A DNA stretch of 64,000 bases from Cupriavidus taiwanensis (GCF_900250115.1 NZ_LT984804.1:1255301-1319300); one strand, 5' to 3'; positions 54,914 through 63,522 are shown, numbered from the stretch's first letter. Numbers and translations: made by a program. The notes: generated by a model from the letters alone, not told the origin.

Positions 54914-55558
54914 ATGTCAAACCAGACTTCCCCGCTGCTTCAACGCCTTGCCGATGTGCCGGTGATCCCGGTGCTGGAATTCCACTCGGTCGACGAGGCC
55001 CTGCATGTCAGCGAGGCGCTGGTGACGGGGGGCTTGCCGCTGCTGGAGATCACGCTGCGCACCCCGGTGGCGCTGGAAGCGATCCGTGCCGTCGCGGCGG
55101 CGCTGCCACAAGCGTGCGTGGGCGCGGGCACGGTGCTGAACGTGGAGCAACTGCACGCGGTGCGCGACGCGGGCGCCCAGTTTGCTGTTTCGCCCGGCCT
55201 GACGCCGACCCTGGCCGCGGGCGCGCAAGACGCGGGCATTTCGCTGCTGCCGGGCGTGGCCACGGCCAGCGAGGCCATGGCGGCGCTGGAAGCCGGCTTC
55301 ACGTTCCTCAAGTTCTTCCCGGCGCAGGCCGCGGGCGGGGTGCCGATGCTGAAGTCGCTGGGCGGGCCGCTGCCGCAGCTGCGTTTCTGCCCGACCGGCG
55401 GCATCGATGCCGCGCTGGCGCCGTCGTACCTGGCGCTGCCCAATGTGGTGTGCGTGGGCGGTTCGTGGGTGGTCCCCAAGGATGCCGTCGCCGGTGCTGA
55501 CTGGGGCCGCATCCGCGCGCTGGCGGAACAGGCCAGGGCCCTGCGCGCCAGGTCCTGA
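54914..55558 (+). CDS. eda: KDPG aldolase
   Basis: A 214-residue class I aldolase splitting 2-keto-3-deoxy-6-phosphogluconate to pyruvate and glyceraldehyde 3-phosphate. The catalytic Glu is in LLEITLRTPVALEAIR, the Schiff-base Lys in FTFLKFFPAQAAGG, and the phosphate loop in RFCPTGGID with VCVGGSWVVPKD. It is the last gene of the operon; a strong bidirectional terminator begins 28 bases after its stop. Confidence 0.95.
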   Translation: MSNQTSPLLQRLADVPVIPVLEFHSVDEALHVSEALVTGGLPLLEITLRTPVALEAIRAVAAALPQACVGAGTVLNVEQLHAVRDAGAQFAVSPGLTPTLAAGAQDAGISLLPGVATASEAMAALEAGFTFLKFFPAQAAGGVPMLKSLGGPLPQLRFCPTGGIDAALAPSYLALPNVVCVGGSWVVPKDAVAGADWGRIRALAEQARALRARS

Positions 55559-55586
55559 GCCGGCGCGGCAGCCCGCGACCGACAAA

Positions 55587-55620
55587 GCAAAACGGCACGC
55601 CATCGGGCGTGCCGTTTTGC
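55587..55620. terminator. Bidirectional intrinsic terminator
   Basis: GCAAAACGGCACGCC (55587-55601), loop ATCG, GGCGTGCCGTTTTGC (55606-55620): a perfect 15-bp stem with A and T tracts at the outer ends, so it should work in both directions. It ends transcripts of eda (+) and of the entericidin-like gene (-). Confidence 0.9.
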
Positions 55621-55642
55621 TGTCGATGCAGCCCTGGCCGGC

Positions 55643-55774
55643 TTATTTGTGTCGGTCTGCCGAGCTTTCGAGCTTCTGGCCGCCGCGCTGAATGTCCTGG
55701 CCGAGCCCCGCCATCGTGTTGCAACCGGCCAACAGAGTGGCAAACAAAACGCACCAGATCCAACCTTTCTTCAC
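55643..55774 (-). CDS. Entericidin-like small lipoprotein
   Basis: A 43-residue lipoprotein. The start is GTG 55774 with AAGGAG upstream. The sequence begins KKGWIWCVLFATLLAGC, a signal peptide with lipobox LAGC, and continues NTMAGLGQDIQRGGQKLE, the typical core of the entericidin A/B family (NTxxGxGxDIxxxGxxxE). Entericidins are small envelope lipoproteins, in E. coli acting as an antidote/toxin pair under stress. Only one copy is seen here. It is easily missed because of its size and GTG start. Confidence 0.88.
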   Translation of the reverse strand: MKKGWIWCVLFATLLAGCNTMAGLGQDIQRGGQKLESSADRHK

Positions 55775-55929
55775 GCCGGGCTCCTTTTTTGAAGGTTCTG
55801 AATCGAGAGATTCATCGAGTTAGGGATTGCCGCAGATTTTACCGCCGCTGTGCGCGGCTTTGATAGCTGGTATGTGGCAATTTGTAAATCGTGCAACCAT
55901 TGGCGCAGCCGCGCCGCGCGGGGTGGGCG

Positions 55930-57246
55930 TCAGGCCGGCGGCGCCAGCAAGGCCCGGGCGCGTTGCTCGATCGCCGCATGGGTCTGCAGCAGCCAGACCG
56001 CGGGAAACGGCTGCGCCAGCAGGTAGCCCTGCACGCTGTGGCAGCCCCAGGCACGCACCGCGTCCAGCTGCTGGCGCGTCTCGATGCCCTTGGCGCAGAC
56101 CGACGCGCCGGCGCGCCGCGCCGCGCGGCAGGCTTCGCGCAGGCTGTCGGCACCGCAGCGGGCCTCGCGCGCATGGCCCAGGCCGCGCGCATCCAGCGTG
56201 ACGGCGTCCGGATGCAGCGCCGCCAGCGCCTCGCGGCAAGCCGGGCTGTCGTCGAAATCGCCCAGCGCCAGCTGCAGCCCGCGCCGGCGCAGGGCGGCGA
56301 AGCGGTCGATCAGTTCGGCGTCGGTCGGCACCGTGCTGGCCGGCAATTCGATGCACAAGCGCGCTGGCGCGATGCCGCCCGCATCGAGCGCCTGCGCCAG
56401 CGCTTCCACCATTTGCGGGCGATGCAGTTGCGCGCTGGAGGCCAGTAGCGTGAACTGCAGCGGGGCGATGGTCTCGGCGGCACGGACCAGCGGCAGCACG
56501 CTTTCCAGCAGCCAGTTGCCGATGCGGCCGACCAGCCCCAGTGCTTCGACGCCGGGCAGGAAATCCTGCGGCGCCACGCGCCCGAGCACCGGGTGCTGCC
56601 AGCGCAGCCGCACCGTGTAGCCGCTGACGGCGGCGCCGGCCAGGTCGGCACGCGCCTGCAGCTGCAGGCTCAGTTCGCCCCGCTGGAGTGCGTCGGGCAG
56701 CGCCGCCAGCAACGGGGCCGTGGGCGGGGACAGCGGCTTGTCGGCGCGCGCGAGGCCGGCGCCGCCCTGGCGGTTGACCCGCAGCATGGCGTCGAAGGCC
56801 TGCTGCAGGCTGCGCTCGGCTGGAATGTCGGCATGGTCGTTGGCCACGCCAATGCTGCACGACAGATGCAGCTCGAAGCCGTCCAGTGCAAAAGGCCGGG
56901 ACAGGTCGTCGGCCACGCGGCTGGCCACCTGGCCGGGATCGGGCCCGCCCGCGGGCAGCGGGGTAATGACCACCAGGTCCGCCGCGGCCATCCAGTGCAT
57001 GAACGCGCCCGGCGGCAGCAGGCAGGCGAGGCGCGCCTGCACGATGCCGCGCAGCGTGGCGCAGCGGCCAGTCCCGAGGGTTTCACCGGCGCTGGCAAAG
57101 CGGTCCAGGCGGATCGCCAGGATCGTCGCCGGCGGACCGGCCTGGGCGCGGCGCGCGGTCAGCGCGCGTACCAGCGCGGACGGTTGCATCGCGCCGCTGC
57201 CGCCGCTGGCAGCGCTGTCGACGAGATCGTCGGCATCAGGATCCAT
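55930..57246 (-). CDS. Degenerate GGDEF-EAL domain protein
   Basis: A 438-residue protein with remnants of cyclic-di-GMP domains. Residues about 25-190 resemble a GGDEF fold (ILAIRLDRFASAGETLG; LSCSIGVAND) but have no GGDEF motif. Residues about 200-435 are EAL-like: the EAL motif is replaced (GYTVRLRWQHPVLGRVAP), the ELTES motif reads CIELPAST, the DDFGTG motif is LGDFDDSPACREAL, while the end KGIETRQQLDAVRAWGCHSVQGYLLAQP is conserved. Both catalytic sites should be dead, so it may bind a nucleotide or a protein partner. No signal peptide or membrane segment is seen. ATG 57246 gives a clean N-terminus. Confidence 0.85.
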   Translation of the reverse strand: MDPDADDLVDSAASGGSGAMQPSALVRALTARRAQAGPPATILAIRLDRFASAGETLGTGRCATLRGIVQARLACLLPPGAFMHWMAAADLVVITPLPAGGPDPGQVASRVADDLSRPFALDGFELHLSCSIGVANDHADIPAERSLQQAFDAMLRVNRQGGAGLARADKPLSPPTAPLLAALPDALQRGELSLQLQARADLAGAAVSGYTVRLRWQHPVLGRVAPQDFLPGVEALGLVGRIGNWLLESVLPLVRAAETIAPLQFTLLASSAQLHRPQMVEALAQALDAGGIAPARLCIELPASTVPTDAELIDRFAALRRRGLQLALGDFDDSPACREALAALHPDAVTLDARGLGHAREARCGADSLREACRAARRAGASVCAKGIETRQQLDAVRAWGCHSVQGYLLAQPFPAVWLLQTHAAIEQRARALLAPPA

Positions 57247-57516
57247 GCATGATCTTGCGGGCCGCCGGACAATGGCTTGCGGCGCACGCGTCTCCCCGTG
57301 TCTGAAATGGTTCTTCGGCAGGCCGCCGGCACGCTGCGGTCGCAGTCGTTGCCGCGGTGCAGCCATGCGTGCCGCGGCCGCCTGCGGGCCGCGAAGCCCG
57401 ATCATAAGCGAAGGGAAGGAGGTGGGGCGTTGCGGATTGCGCCAAAGTGATTCGGTCGCAACTTCGTTTGACTGCGATCACTACGGCGCCATCCAGGTGG
57501 CGCGGGCCTCCGGTAC

Positions 57517-58830
57517 TCAGCCGGTGGTGTCTTCCTCGGGCCCGTCCTGCGGCGGCAGGCGCTCGGCCAGCACCTTGTCGATGCGCTTGCCGTCCATGTC
57601 GACGATCTCGAAGCGCCAGTCTCCCCATTGCACCGTGTCGGCAATCTGGGGCAGGCGCCCCAGCAGCAACAGCAGCATGCCGGAGAGCGTGTGGTAGCGC
57701 TCCTTTTCTTCCTCGGGCACCTGGCGCAGGCCGATGCGGTCTTTCAGTTCCGGGATCGGGATCAGCCCATCGAGCAGCCACGAGCCGTCGTCGCGCTGGA
57801 CCGCCCATTGCTCGCCGGCCGCCTCGGCCTTGAATTCGCCGGTGATGGCCTCGATCAGGTCCTGCAGCGTCACCAGGCCCAGCACCTCGCCGTACTCGTC
57901 GATGACAAAGGCGATCTGCCCGCCCGAGGCGCGGAAGTTCTCCAGCAGTTCCATGCCGGTCACGCTTTCCGGCACGAATACGGCGGGCTGCACCGCGGCC
58001 TCCAGGTCGGCTTCCTCGCCGCGCAGCCGGCGCGCCAGCAACTGGCGCGCGCTGACCACGCCGATGATGTCGTGCATGCCGCCACGCACCACCGGGAAGC
58101 GCGAGTGGTCGGACTCTTCGATGCGGCGCAGGTTCTCGTCCATCGTGGCGTCAACGTCGAGGTAGACCACGTCGCCGCGCGGCACCATCAGCGACGCCAG
58201 CTGGCGGTCATCGAGCCGGAACACGTTGCGCACCATGGTGTGTTCGTGCTGCTCGATCACGCCGGCCTCGGAGCCTTCCACCAGCAGTGCATGGATTTCT
58301 TCCTCGGTCACGCCGGGGCCGCGGTCGACCTGGGTGCCGAGCAGCCGCAGCACCAGCCGCGTGGAGCTCGACAGGAGCTTGACGAAGGGGGTCGAGGCCA
58401 CCGCCAGCCAGCCGATCGGGCGCGCCACCAGGCGCGCGATCGCCTCGGGCGCCATCTGGCCCAGGCGCTTGGGCACCAGTTCGCCCAGCACGATGGAAAA
58501 ATAGGTCAGGCCGGCTACTACGATCGCGGTGGCCACATAGCCGGCGGTGGTTTCCGAGATGCCGAAGCCCTGCAGCCACAGGCCCAGCGGCTGCGCCAGC
58601 GTCGATTCGCCGACCACGCCGTTGAGCACGCCGATCGAGGTGATGCCGATCTGCACGGTCGAGAGGAAGCGGGTGGGGTCCTCGCCCAGCTTGGCCGCGG
58701 CAATGGCGCCGCGGTCGCCGTTCTCGATCTGGCGTTGCAGGCGTGCCTTGCGGGCGGTCACGAGTGCAATCTCGGACATCGCAAACAGGCCGTTCAGCAG
58801 GATCAGCGCCAGTAATATGGCAATTTCCAT
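57517..58830 (-). CDS. CorC/HlyC (CNNM-type) membrane protein with CBS pair
   Basis: A 437-residue protein with an N-terminal DUF21 transmembrane domain (ILLALILLNGLFAMSEIALVTA in part; STVQIGITSIGVLNGVVGE; TYFSIVLGELVPKRLGQ), then a CBS pair (MVPRGDVVYLDVDATMDENL; GQIAFVIDEYGEVLGLVTLQDL) and a C-terminal CorC/HlyC domain (ERYHTLSGMLLLLLGRLPQ in part). The class was named after hemolysins but is now linked to magnesium or other divalent-cation export. Length and domain order are normal. It is a single gene; 270 bases separate it from the GGDEF-EAL gene. Confidence 0.92.
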   Translation of the reverse strand: MEIAILLALILLNGLFAMSEIALVTARKARLQRQIENGDRGAIAAAKLGEDPTRFLSTVQIGITSIGVLNGVVGESTLAQPLGLWLQGFGISETTAGYVATAIVVAGLTYFSIVLGELVPKRLGQMAPEAIARLVARPIGWLAVASTPFVKLLSSSTRLVLRLLGTQVDRGPGVTEEEIHALLVEGSEAGVIEQHEHTMVRNVFRLDDRQLASLMVPRGDVVYLDVDATMDENLRRIEESDHSRFPVVRGGMHDIIGVVSARQLLARRLRGEEADLEAAVQPAVFVPESVTGMELLENFRASGGQIAFVIDEYGEVLGLVTLQDLIEAITGEFKAEAAGEQWAVQRDDGSWLLDGLIPIPELKDRIGLRQVPEEEKERYHTLSGMLLLLLGRLPQIADTVQWGDWRFEIVDMDGKRIDKVLAERLPPQDGPEEDTTG

Positions 58831-59022
58831 CAGGGTGCGCGCCCTCTGCGCGCCGGGTGTCTGAAAAGATCAAGCATACCATCCGCCTGTTACACAACAT
58901 CGCCACTGTGATGCGCCCGCCGCAAGCGGCGGCGCTTTCCGGTCCCCGGCTACGTCAATCGATGGCGGCGATTACCTGTCAGGTATTCGCGGCGAAGCCG
59001 CCGCCATGCTGTAATAACGCGC

Positions 59023-59916
59023 ATGGAAACGCTGACGCCTGCCTCCGAGGCCACGCTCGACTTCCCCGGACTGTTGCGTTACTGGCGCGGCAAGCGCGGC
59101 TACAGCCAGCTGGCGCTGTCGCTGGCGGCCGGGGTGTCGCAGCGCCACATCTCCTTCCTCGAGTCCGGGCGGGCCCGCCCCAGCCGCGAGATGGTGCTGG
59201 CGCTGGCCGAGCGCCTGGGCGTGCCGCTGCGCCAGCGCAACCGGCTGCTGCTGGCGAGCGGCTTTGCCCCCGCCTACAGCGAACATGCGTTGACCGCGCC
59301 GCCGTTGCAGATGGTGCAGCAGGCAATCGCACTGATCCTGGCCAAGCAGGAGCCGTACCCGGCCGTGGTGCTGGACCGCTTCTGGAACCTGGTCGACGCC
59401 AACGTCGCCTACCGCCGCATGTTCGATACGCTGCTGGGCGGCCGCCCGCCGGCATCGCTTGCCGATGATCCGCACCGGATCAATCTGATGCTGACTGTGT
59501 TCGATCCCGACGGCCTGTGGCCGGTCATCGAGAACGCGCGCCAGGTCGGCCGTTACCTGTTGCGGCGCGTCTGGCAGGAGCTGCAGGTACAGGCGCACGA
59601 CCAGACCGCGCGCACGCTGTTCGCCCGCATCGCCGACTGGCATCCGGACATGGTCGGCCCCGGCGGCGTGCTGCTGCCCGAGGATGACGGCAGCGACGGC
59701 CCGCCGCCGCCGCTGTTGCCGGTGGTGCTGCATGCGGGCGCGTTCCGCGCGTCGTTGTTCTCGACGCTGACCACGCTTGGCATTCCGCAGGACGTCACGC
59801 TGCAGGAACTGCGCATCGAATGCTTCTTCCCGGCCGACGACGCCACGCGTGTCCTGTTTGAAACGCAGGGCGGGGCGCACGACGCTCCCGTCAGAAGCGG
59901 TAGCGCAGGTAGATGA
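59023..59916 (+). CDS. XRE-family regulator with MmyB-like ligand domain
   Basis: A 297-residue regulator. The N-terminal helix-turn-helix (LLRYWRGKRGYSQLALSLAAG then VSQRHISFLESGRARPS) is followed by a PAS-like MmyB-type domain (YPAVVLDRFWNLVDANVAYRRMF in part; LHAGAFRASLFSTLTTLGIPQDVTLQELRIECFFP in part) which in actinobacterial relatives binds a fatty acid. The partner gene is unknown. The last 26 bases overlap the end of pagL on the other strand. The start ATG 59023 is the first in the frame. Confidence 0.88.
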   Translation: METLTPASEATLDFPGLLRYWRGKRGYSQLALSLAAGVSQRHISFLESGRARPSREMVLALAERLGVPLRQRNRLLLASGFAPAYSEHALTAPPLQMVQQAIALILAKQEPYPAVVLDRFWNLVDANVAYRRMFDTLLGGRPPASLADDPHRINLMLTVFDPDGLWPVIENARQVGRYLLRRVWQELQVQAHDQTARTLFARIADWHPDMVGPGGVLLPEDDGSDGPPPPLLPVVLHAGAFRASLFSTLTTLGIPQDVTLQELRIECFFPADDATRVLFETQGGAHDAPVRSGSAGR

Positions 59917-60529
59917 CGTGGAAGGTGGTGCCAGGGTTGGGCTCCTTGATGCCGCCATTGGACAGATGCTGGATGCGGTAGCCCGCGGCCAGGTTGCGGT
60001 CCTTGCCGAGCATCACGCCAAGGCCGGCGTATTCCGAGAACTGGAACGCGGTGGAGATCACGTGATCGTCGGAGGTGCGCGTGCCGCTCAGCAGCCGCGC
60101 GCCCACCGACAGCTCCAGGAACGGCACCCAGGTGTGGCGCCACCATGCGATCCGCACCACCGGCGACGCGCCGAACTCCCACAGATCGTTGGGATTGTTG
60201 TTGCTGTCGCTGAGCCAGCGGGCAACGTTGAGCTCCCATTGCAGATCCACCTGCCAGCCCTGCGGGTTGCCCCACGCCAGGCCCGAATCCCACAGCATGG
60301 CGACCTCCGCCTTTTGCAGGTGATGGCTGTCGTCGAAGCCGTAGCCCAGCTGGACCGCGGGCGCCGCGCGCGCGGCTGTGCTCAGGCACCCGGCCAGCGC
60401 AAGCAGCGCCGCCAGGGCGGCGCGGCGCGGCCGTCGCCACCGCCGCGCGGAGAAGGTCGGAAGGAGGGGGATGCAACTCGCATGGCTGTCTGGTCTGGCT
60501 TCTTGGTCTGGTCGGCGCATGGGAAGCAT
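59891..60529 (-). CDS. pagL: Lipid A 3-O-deacylase PagL
   Basis: A 212-residue outer-membrane enzyme that removes the 3-O-acyl chain from lipid A. The signal peptide is RRAALAALLALAGCLSTAARA, preceded by a basic N-terminus, and the mature part is an eight-stranded barrel. The catalytic His and Ser are in AAGYRIQHLSNGGIKEPNPG, with the usual GTTFHVIYLRYRF end and C-terminal Phe. ATG 60529 and ATG 60520 are both possible; neither has a strong ribosome site. It overlaps the XRE gene tail to tail. Confidence 0.9.
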   Translation of the reverse strand: MLPMRRPDQEARPDSHASCIPLLPTFSARRWRRPRRAALAALLALAGCLSTAARAAPAVQLGYGFDDSHHLQKAEVAMLWDSGLAWGNPQGWQVDLQWELNVARWLSDSNNNPNDLWEFGASPVVRIAWWRHTWVPFLELSVGARLLSGTRTSDDHVISTAFQFSEYAGLGVMLGKDRNLAAGYRIQHLSNGGIKEPNPGTTFHVIYLRYRF

Positions 60530-60771
60530 GCAGAAACGATGCTGCGTTGTGGTCAGGCAAGCCAAGGGGAAACCGGCGCTTGCAGCTCCCAGGCGCTGCC
60601 TCCTTACCCTATTTGTAGTACACGGGAAGGTACGTTGCCGAGGCTGAAGGTGGCTGGAACCTCGGCGTTGTCCGCAGGATATGAGCGCGGCGCGCGACCC
60701 GCAGCGACACAGGACAACCGTGCTAACATGCGCGGGCCGGTGCCGGCCGCTTGGCCGGCCCGGTTACGTTA

Positions 60772-60925
60772 CGTCTTCAGGGCGGGGTGGAAGTCCCCAC
60801 CGGCGGTATGCCGCGACGCGCAGCGCGTGTCCGGCGAGCCCGCGAGCGCTCGCATTCCCGTGCGAGGTCAGCAGACCTGGTGAGAGGCCAGGGCCGACGG
60901 TCATAGTCCGGATGAAAGAAGATGG
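60772..60925 (+). ncRNA. FMN riboswitch upstream of ribB
   Basis: The conserved blocks of the RFN element are present in order: TCTTCAGGGCGGGGTG with AAGTCCCCACCGGCGGTA, the central GCGAGCCCGCGAGCG, GTCAGCAGACCTGGTGAGA, and CCGACGGTCATAGTCCGGATG with AAAGAAGA. It binds flavin mononucleotide and lowers ribB expression when riboflavin is plentiful. It is about 170 bases before the ribB start, with GC-rich inverted repeats just upstream (60734-60762) that may be part of the promoter leader. Confidence 0.95.
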
Positions 60926-61092
60926 ACGGAGCTTGCCCGCGTGGCCTGGCACTTGCCTGGCCACGTGGTTTGCCGAGCCTTGCGCGCGCAGGGCGCGGCG
61001 GTTCGTGCGCGTGCCTGCGGTATGGCGTGCGGGCCTTGCATCCGTTGATCCTTCCCCTGGAACGCCCATTGATGCTGAACCCGGAGCGTTTC

Positions 61093-61800
61093 ATGTCTAG
61101 CTTTTCCACCGAAGCCATTGCCCCCGCGGCGTCCGCGGATACCAACGCCAAGGCCACTGTCGATACGATGGCAGGCGCCGACCCGCGCCCGCTGAAGTTG
61201 CGCATCGAACAGGCCCTCGAGGCCATGCGCGAGGGCCGGCCCGTAGTGCTGCTCGATGACGACGACCGCGAGAACGAGGCCGACCTGATCCTTGCCGCCG
61301 AGCGCCTGACCCAGGCCAACATGGCCATGATGATCCGCGAATGCAGCGGCATCGTGTGCCTGTGCCTGCCGACTGACAAGGTGCGCAGCCTGGGCCTGCG
61401 GCCGATGGTCGAGCACAACCGCAGCCAGTACGGCACCGCCTTCACCGTGTCGATCGAGGCCCGCGAGGGCGTCAGCACGGGGGTCAGCGCGGCCGACCGG
61501 ATCACTACCATCCGCGCGGCGATTGCCGACGGCGCGGGCATCGATGCGGTGGTCAGCCCCGGGCATGTGTTCCCGCTGGTGGCGCGCGACGGCGGCGTGC
61601 TCGAGCGCCGCGGCCATACCGAAGGTTCGGTCGACCTGGCGCGCATGGCGGGGCTGTTGCCCGCCGCGGTGCTGTGCGAGCTGATGAATCCGGATGGCAC
61701 CATGGCGCGGCGCGCGCAAGCGCTGGCCTTTGCCGAGATGTACCGCTTGCCGGTGCTGACCATCGAGGACCTCGTCGCCTGGCGACGCCTGCACGGCTGA
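61093..61800 (+). CDS. ribB: 3,4-dihydroxy-2-butanone-4-phosphate synthase
   Basis: A 235-residue enzyme making 3,4-dihydroxy-2-butanone 4-phosphate from ribulose 5-phosphate for riboflavin synthesis. Marks are [20 protein letters not shown] (metal-binding Glu and Asp), [64 protein letters not shown] and [13 protein letters not shown]. It has no GTP-cyclohydrolase domain, so it is the single-function type. ATG 61093 is chosen because CGGAG lies 6 bases upstream. It is under the FMN riboswitch and is usual for a copy of ribB outside the rib operon. Confidence 0.95.
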   Translation: MSSFSTEAIAPAASADTNAKATVDTMAGADPRPLKLRIEQALEAMREGRPVVLLDDDDRENEADLILAAERLTQANMAMMIRECSGIVCLCLPTDKVRSLGLRPMVEHNRSQYGTAFTVSIEAREGVSTGVSAADRITTIRAAIADGAGIDAVVSPGHVFPLVARDGGVLERRGHTEGSVDLARMAGLLPAAVLCELMNPDGTMARRAQALAFAEMYRLPVLTIEDLVAWRRLHG

Positions 61801-61903
61801 AGGCCGCCTGGATGCATGGATCGGGGCGCGCGCGCGCGCCGCAATGCATGCATCCTGTGCGACAATGCGGATCGCTTTTTCCCGTCTACATGAGGGTAAT
61901 TCC

Positions 61904-62491
61904 ATGATGTTCCGCATGTTTCGGCACGCGGCCGCGCTGGCTGGCTGCGTGTTCGGGCTGGCCCTGCCGCAGGCACACGCCGATGACGGCGTTGCGCTGC
62001 CCGCCGAGGCGGCACCGGCTTCTGCTGCCCGTCCTGCCGCTGCCGCCGGCCTCTACGAGTGCCAGGCCCCCGGCACCGGTACCGTGTTTCGCTCGACGCC
62101 CAGGGAAGGTTGCCGCCTGGTGGCCGCGCCCGATCCCGGCGCCCCTGATCCGCAGCGCTGGCTGCCGCTGATGGGCGCCAACGGCGTGATTTCCTATTTC
62201 GATCAGTCGGCCGTGCGCCGGCAGGGCACGCAGGTTGGCGTGGTGGTGATGCGCAACTCGCCGTCGGGAGTGATCCGCACCGCCAGCGGCGAACCGATCC
62301 GTTCCTCGCTCAAGCGCATGGTGCTGAATTGCGCCACGTCGATGTTTGCCGTGGTCGAGCAGACCCTCTACAGCAAGCGCTTTGCGCGTGGCGAATCGCT
62401 CTACACCATCCGCGCGCCGCAATCCGGTACCTTCCAGGTGGCCGGCCCCGGCACCATCGCCGGGGAACTGCTGCGCAAGCTGTGCCGCTAA
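61904..62491 (+). CDS. Exported protein resembling surface-adhesin protein E
   Basis: A 195-residue protein with a signal peptide (HAAALAGCVFGLALPQAHA). The mature part has WLPLMGANGVISYFDQSAVRRQGTQVGVVVMRN in pieces and a later LKRMVLNCATSMFAVVEQTLYS, a pattern seen in proteobacterial proteins with the surface-adhesin E domain. Two Cys pairs are possible (ECQAP and GCRLV; NCAT and the final LCR). GAGGG lies 7 bases before ATG 61904. Function unknown. It follows ribB by about 100 bases on the same strand. Confidence 0.75.
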   Translation: MMFRMFRHAAALAGCVFGLALPQAHADDGVALPAEAAPASAARPAAAAGLYECQAPGTGTVFRSTPREGCRLVAAPDPGAPDPQRWLPLMGANGVISYFDQSAVRRQGTQVGVVVMRNSPSGVIRTASGEPIRSSLKRMVLNCATSMFAVVEQTLYSKRFARGESLYTIRAPQSGTFQVAGPGTIAGELLRKLCR

Positions 62492-62525
62492 GCCCGCCGC
62501 GCGGCACGGCGTGCTGCAGGCCGGC

Positions 62526-62951
62526 TTATTCGCCCACGTGGCGCGACTTCCATTGCCCGTTGGACTGCTTGCAGAACCAGCCGCTCCAATGCTCTTCGGC
62601 ACTGCCGCGCTTGAGGTCTGACTTCAGGCGCCGGCACGGCTGGCCCTTGTCGGTCTTGCTCTCGACCGGGGTGATGGTGCCGTCGATCTGCTGGCGCCGT
62701 CCCGCGGCCGGAAAGGTCCATGCCACCGACTGGCCATCGGCCGTATCGTTCAGCGCGGTACGCACCGACTTGGCCAGCGACGCGCCTTCCTTGTCGTTGA
62801 GCGTGCCGATGATGGTGCCGCTCAGGTAGTTGTCGAAGTACGCATGCGCCGGCGCGGCGCAGAGCAGCACCGCGCCCAGCGCGCCTGCGAGTGCGGCGCG
62901 CAGGGCGGGGCGGGCGACGCTGCCAGAGGGTGAAGTGTGCCGAGTCAGCAT
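62526..62951 (-). CDS. Small exported protein, surface-antigen (17-kDa type) domain
   Basis: A 141-residue exported protein. The signal peptide ends at AHA|YFD near residue 38. The remainder matches the C-terminal domain of small surface-antigen proteins: LNDTADGQSVAWTFPAAGRRQQIDG in pieces, TPVESKTDKGQPCRRL, and SGWFCKQSNGQWKSR. The pattern W...G.I.P......G..CR, ending with C...NG.W, is typical. No lipobox is seen. It converges on the preceding gene, about 34 bases apart. Function unknown. Confidence 0.75.
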   Translation of the reverse strand: MLTRHTSPSGSVARPALRAALAGALGAVLLCAAPAHAYFDNYLSGTIIGTLNDKEGASLAKSVRTALNDTADGQSVAWTFPAAGRRQQIDGTITPVESKTDKGQPCRRLKSDLKRGSAEEHWSGWFCKQSNGQWKSRHVGE

Positions 62952-63150
62952 GACGGTTCCTTGTAGCTACATGGTGGCGTTGGAGTGGCATTGTAAGCGC
63001 AATGCGCGGCGGTGGCGGCGCTTGCCAATGCGCCTCGCCAGTTGCGTCCACCGGGCTGCGGTTGACACCTGCGTGGCCCTGACCTAGCGTTGATTTCTGC
63101 CCCTCGCGCCGTCGGCCCCAGGGGCGCCCAATCCTGCGAAAGGAGATCTC

Positions 63151-63522
63151 ATGACGCTGCGCTATCTCACAATCGGCCTGGCCGTCGCCTGCGCCTTCGG
63201 CACGGTGCACGCCCAGACCGCGGGCAAGGCCGACCAATTCAGTCCGTACACCGACGGCGCCAAGCAGGACAAGTTCAATCCCTACACCGATGGGGCGAAA
63301 CAGGACAAGTTCAGCCCGTACACCGATGGCGCAAAAAGCGACAACGTGACCGCACTGAACCCGGGCGCCAGGCCCGATCAGATGGAGCCGGTCCAGGGCG
63401 GCGCGCAGAAGTCGTTCGACTCGTTCAGCCAGGGCGGCATGAACAGCGGCAAGTTTGACCCCTATTCCGAAGGCGCCAAGAGCGGCAAGTTCGATCCCTA
63501 CAGCGAAGGCGCCAAAAAGTAA
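63151..63522 (+). CDS. Exported repeat protein with FxPYxxGAK units
   Basis: A 123-residue secreted protein. After a signal peptide (residues 1-21, ending VHA) come three 12-residue repeats, DQFSPYTDGAKQ, DKFNPYTDGAKQ and DKFSPYTDGAKS (residues 28-63), then a less regular middle, then GKFDPYSEGAKS and GKFDPYSEGAKK (100-123). The repeats are rich in Lys and Asp with no Cys. I do not recognise a family. AAAGGAG lies about 7 bases before the start. Low-complexity secreted proteins of this kind could bind metals, polyphosphate or surface polymers; that is a guess. Confidence 0.78.
   Translation: MTLRYLTIGLAVACAFGTVHAQTAGKADQFSPYTDGAKQDKFNPYTDGAKQDKFSPYTDGAKSDNVTALNPGARPDQMEPVQGGAQKSFDSFSQGGMNSGKFDPYSEGAKSGKFDPYSEGAKK

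Noticed and set aside
57486..57503. GCGCCA/TGGCGC hairpin after the CorC-family gene
   Set aside because: Short stem without a T-run on either side; likely chance in GC-rich DNA.
63151..63522. Direct repeats considered as a CRISPR array
   Set aside because: The repeats are in frame, 36 bases, without spacers, and encode a repeated peptide after a signal sequence.
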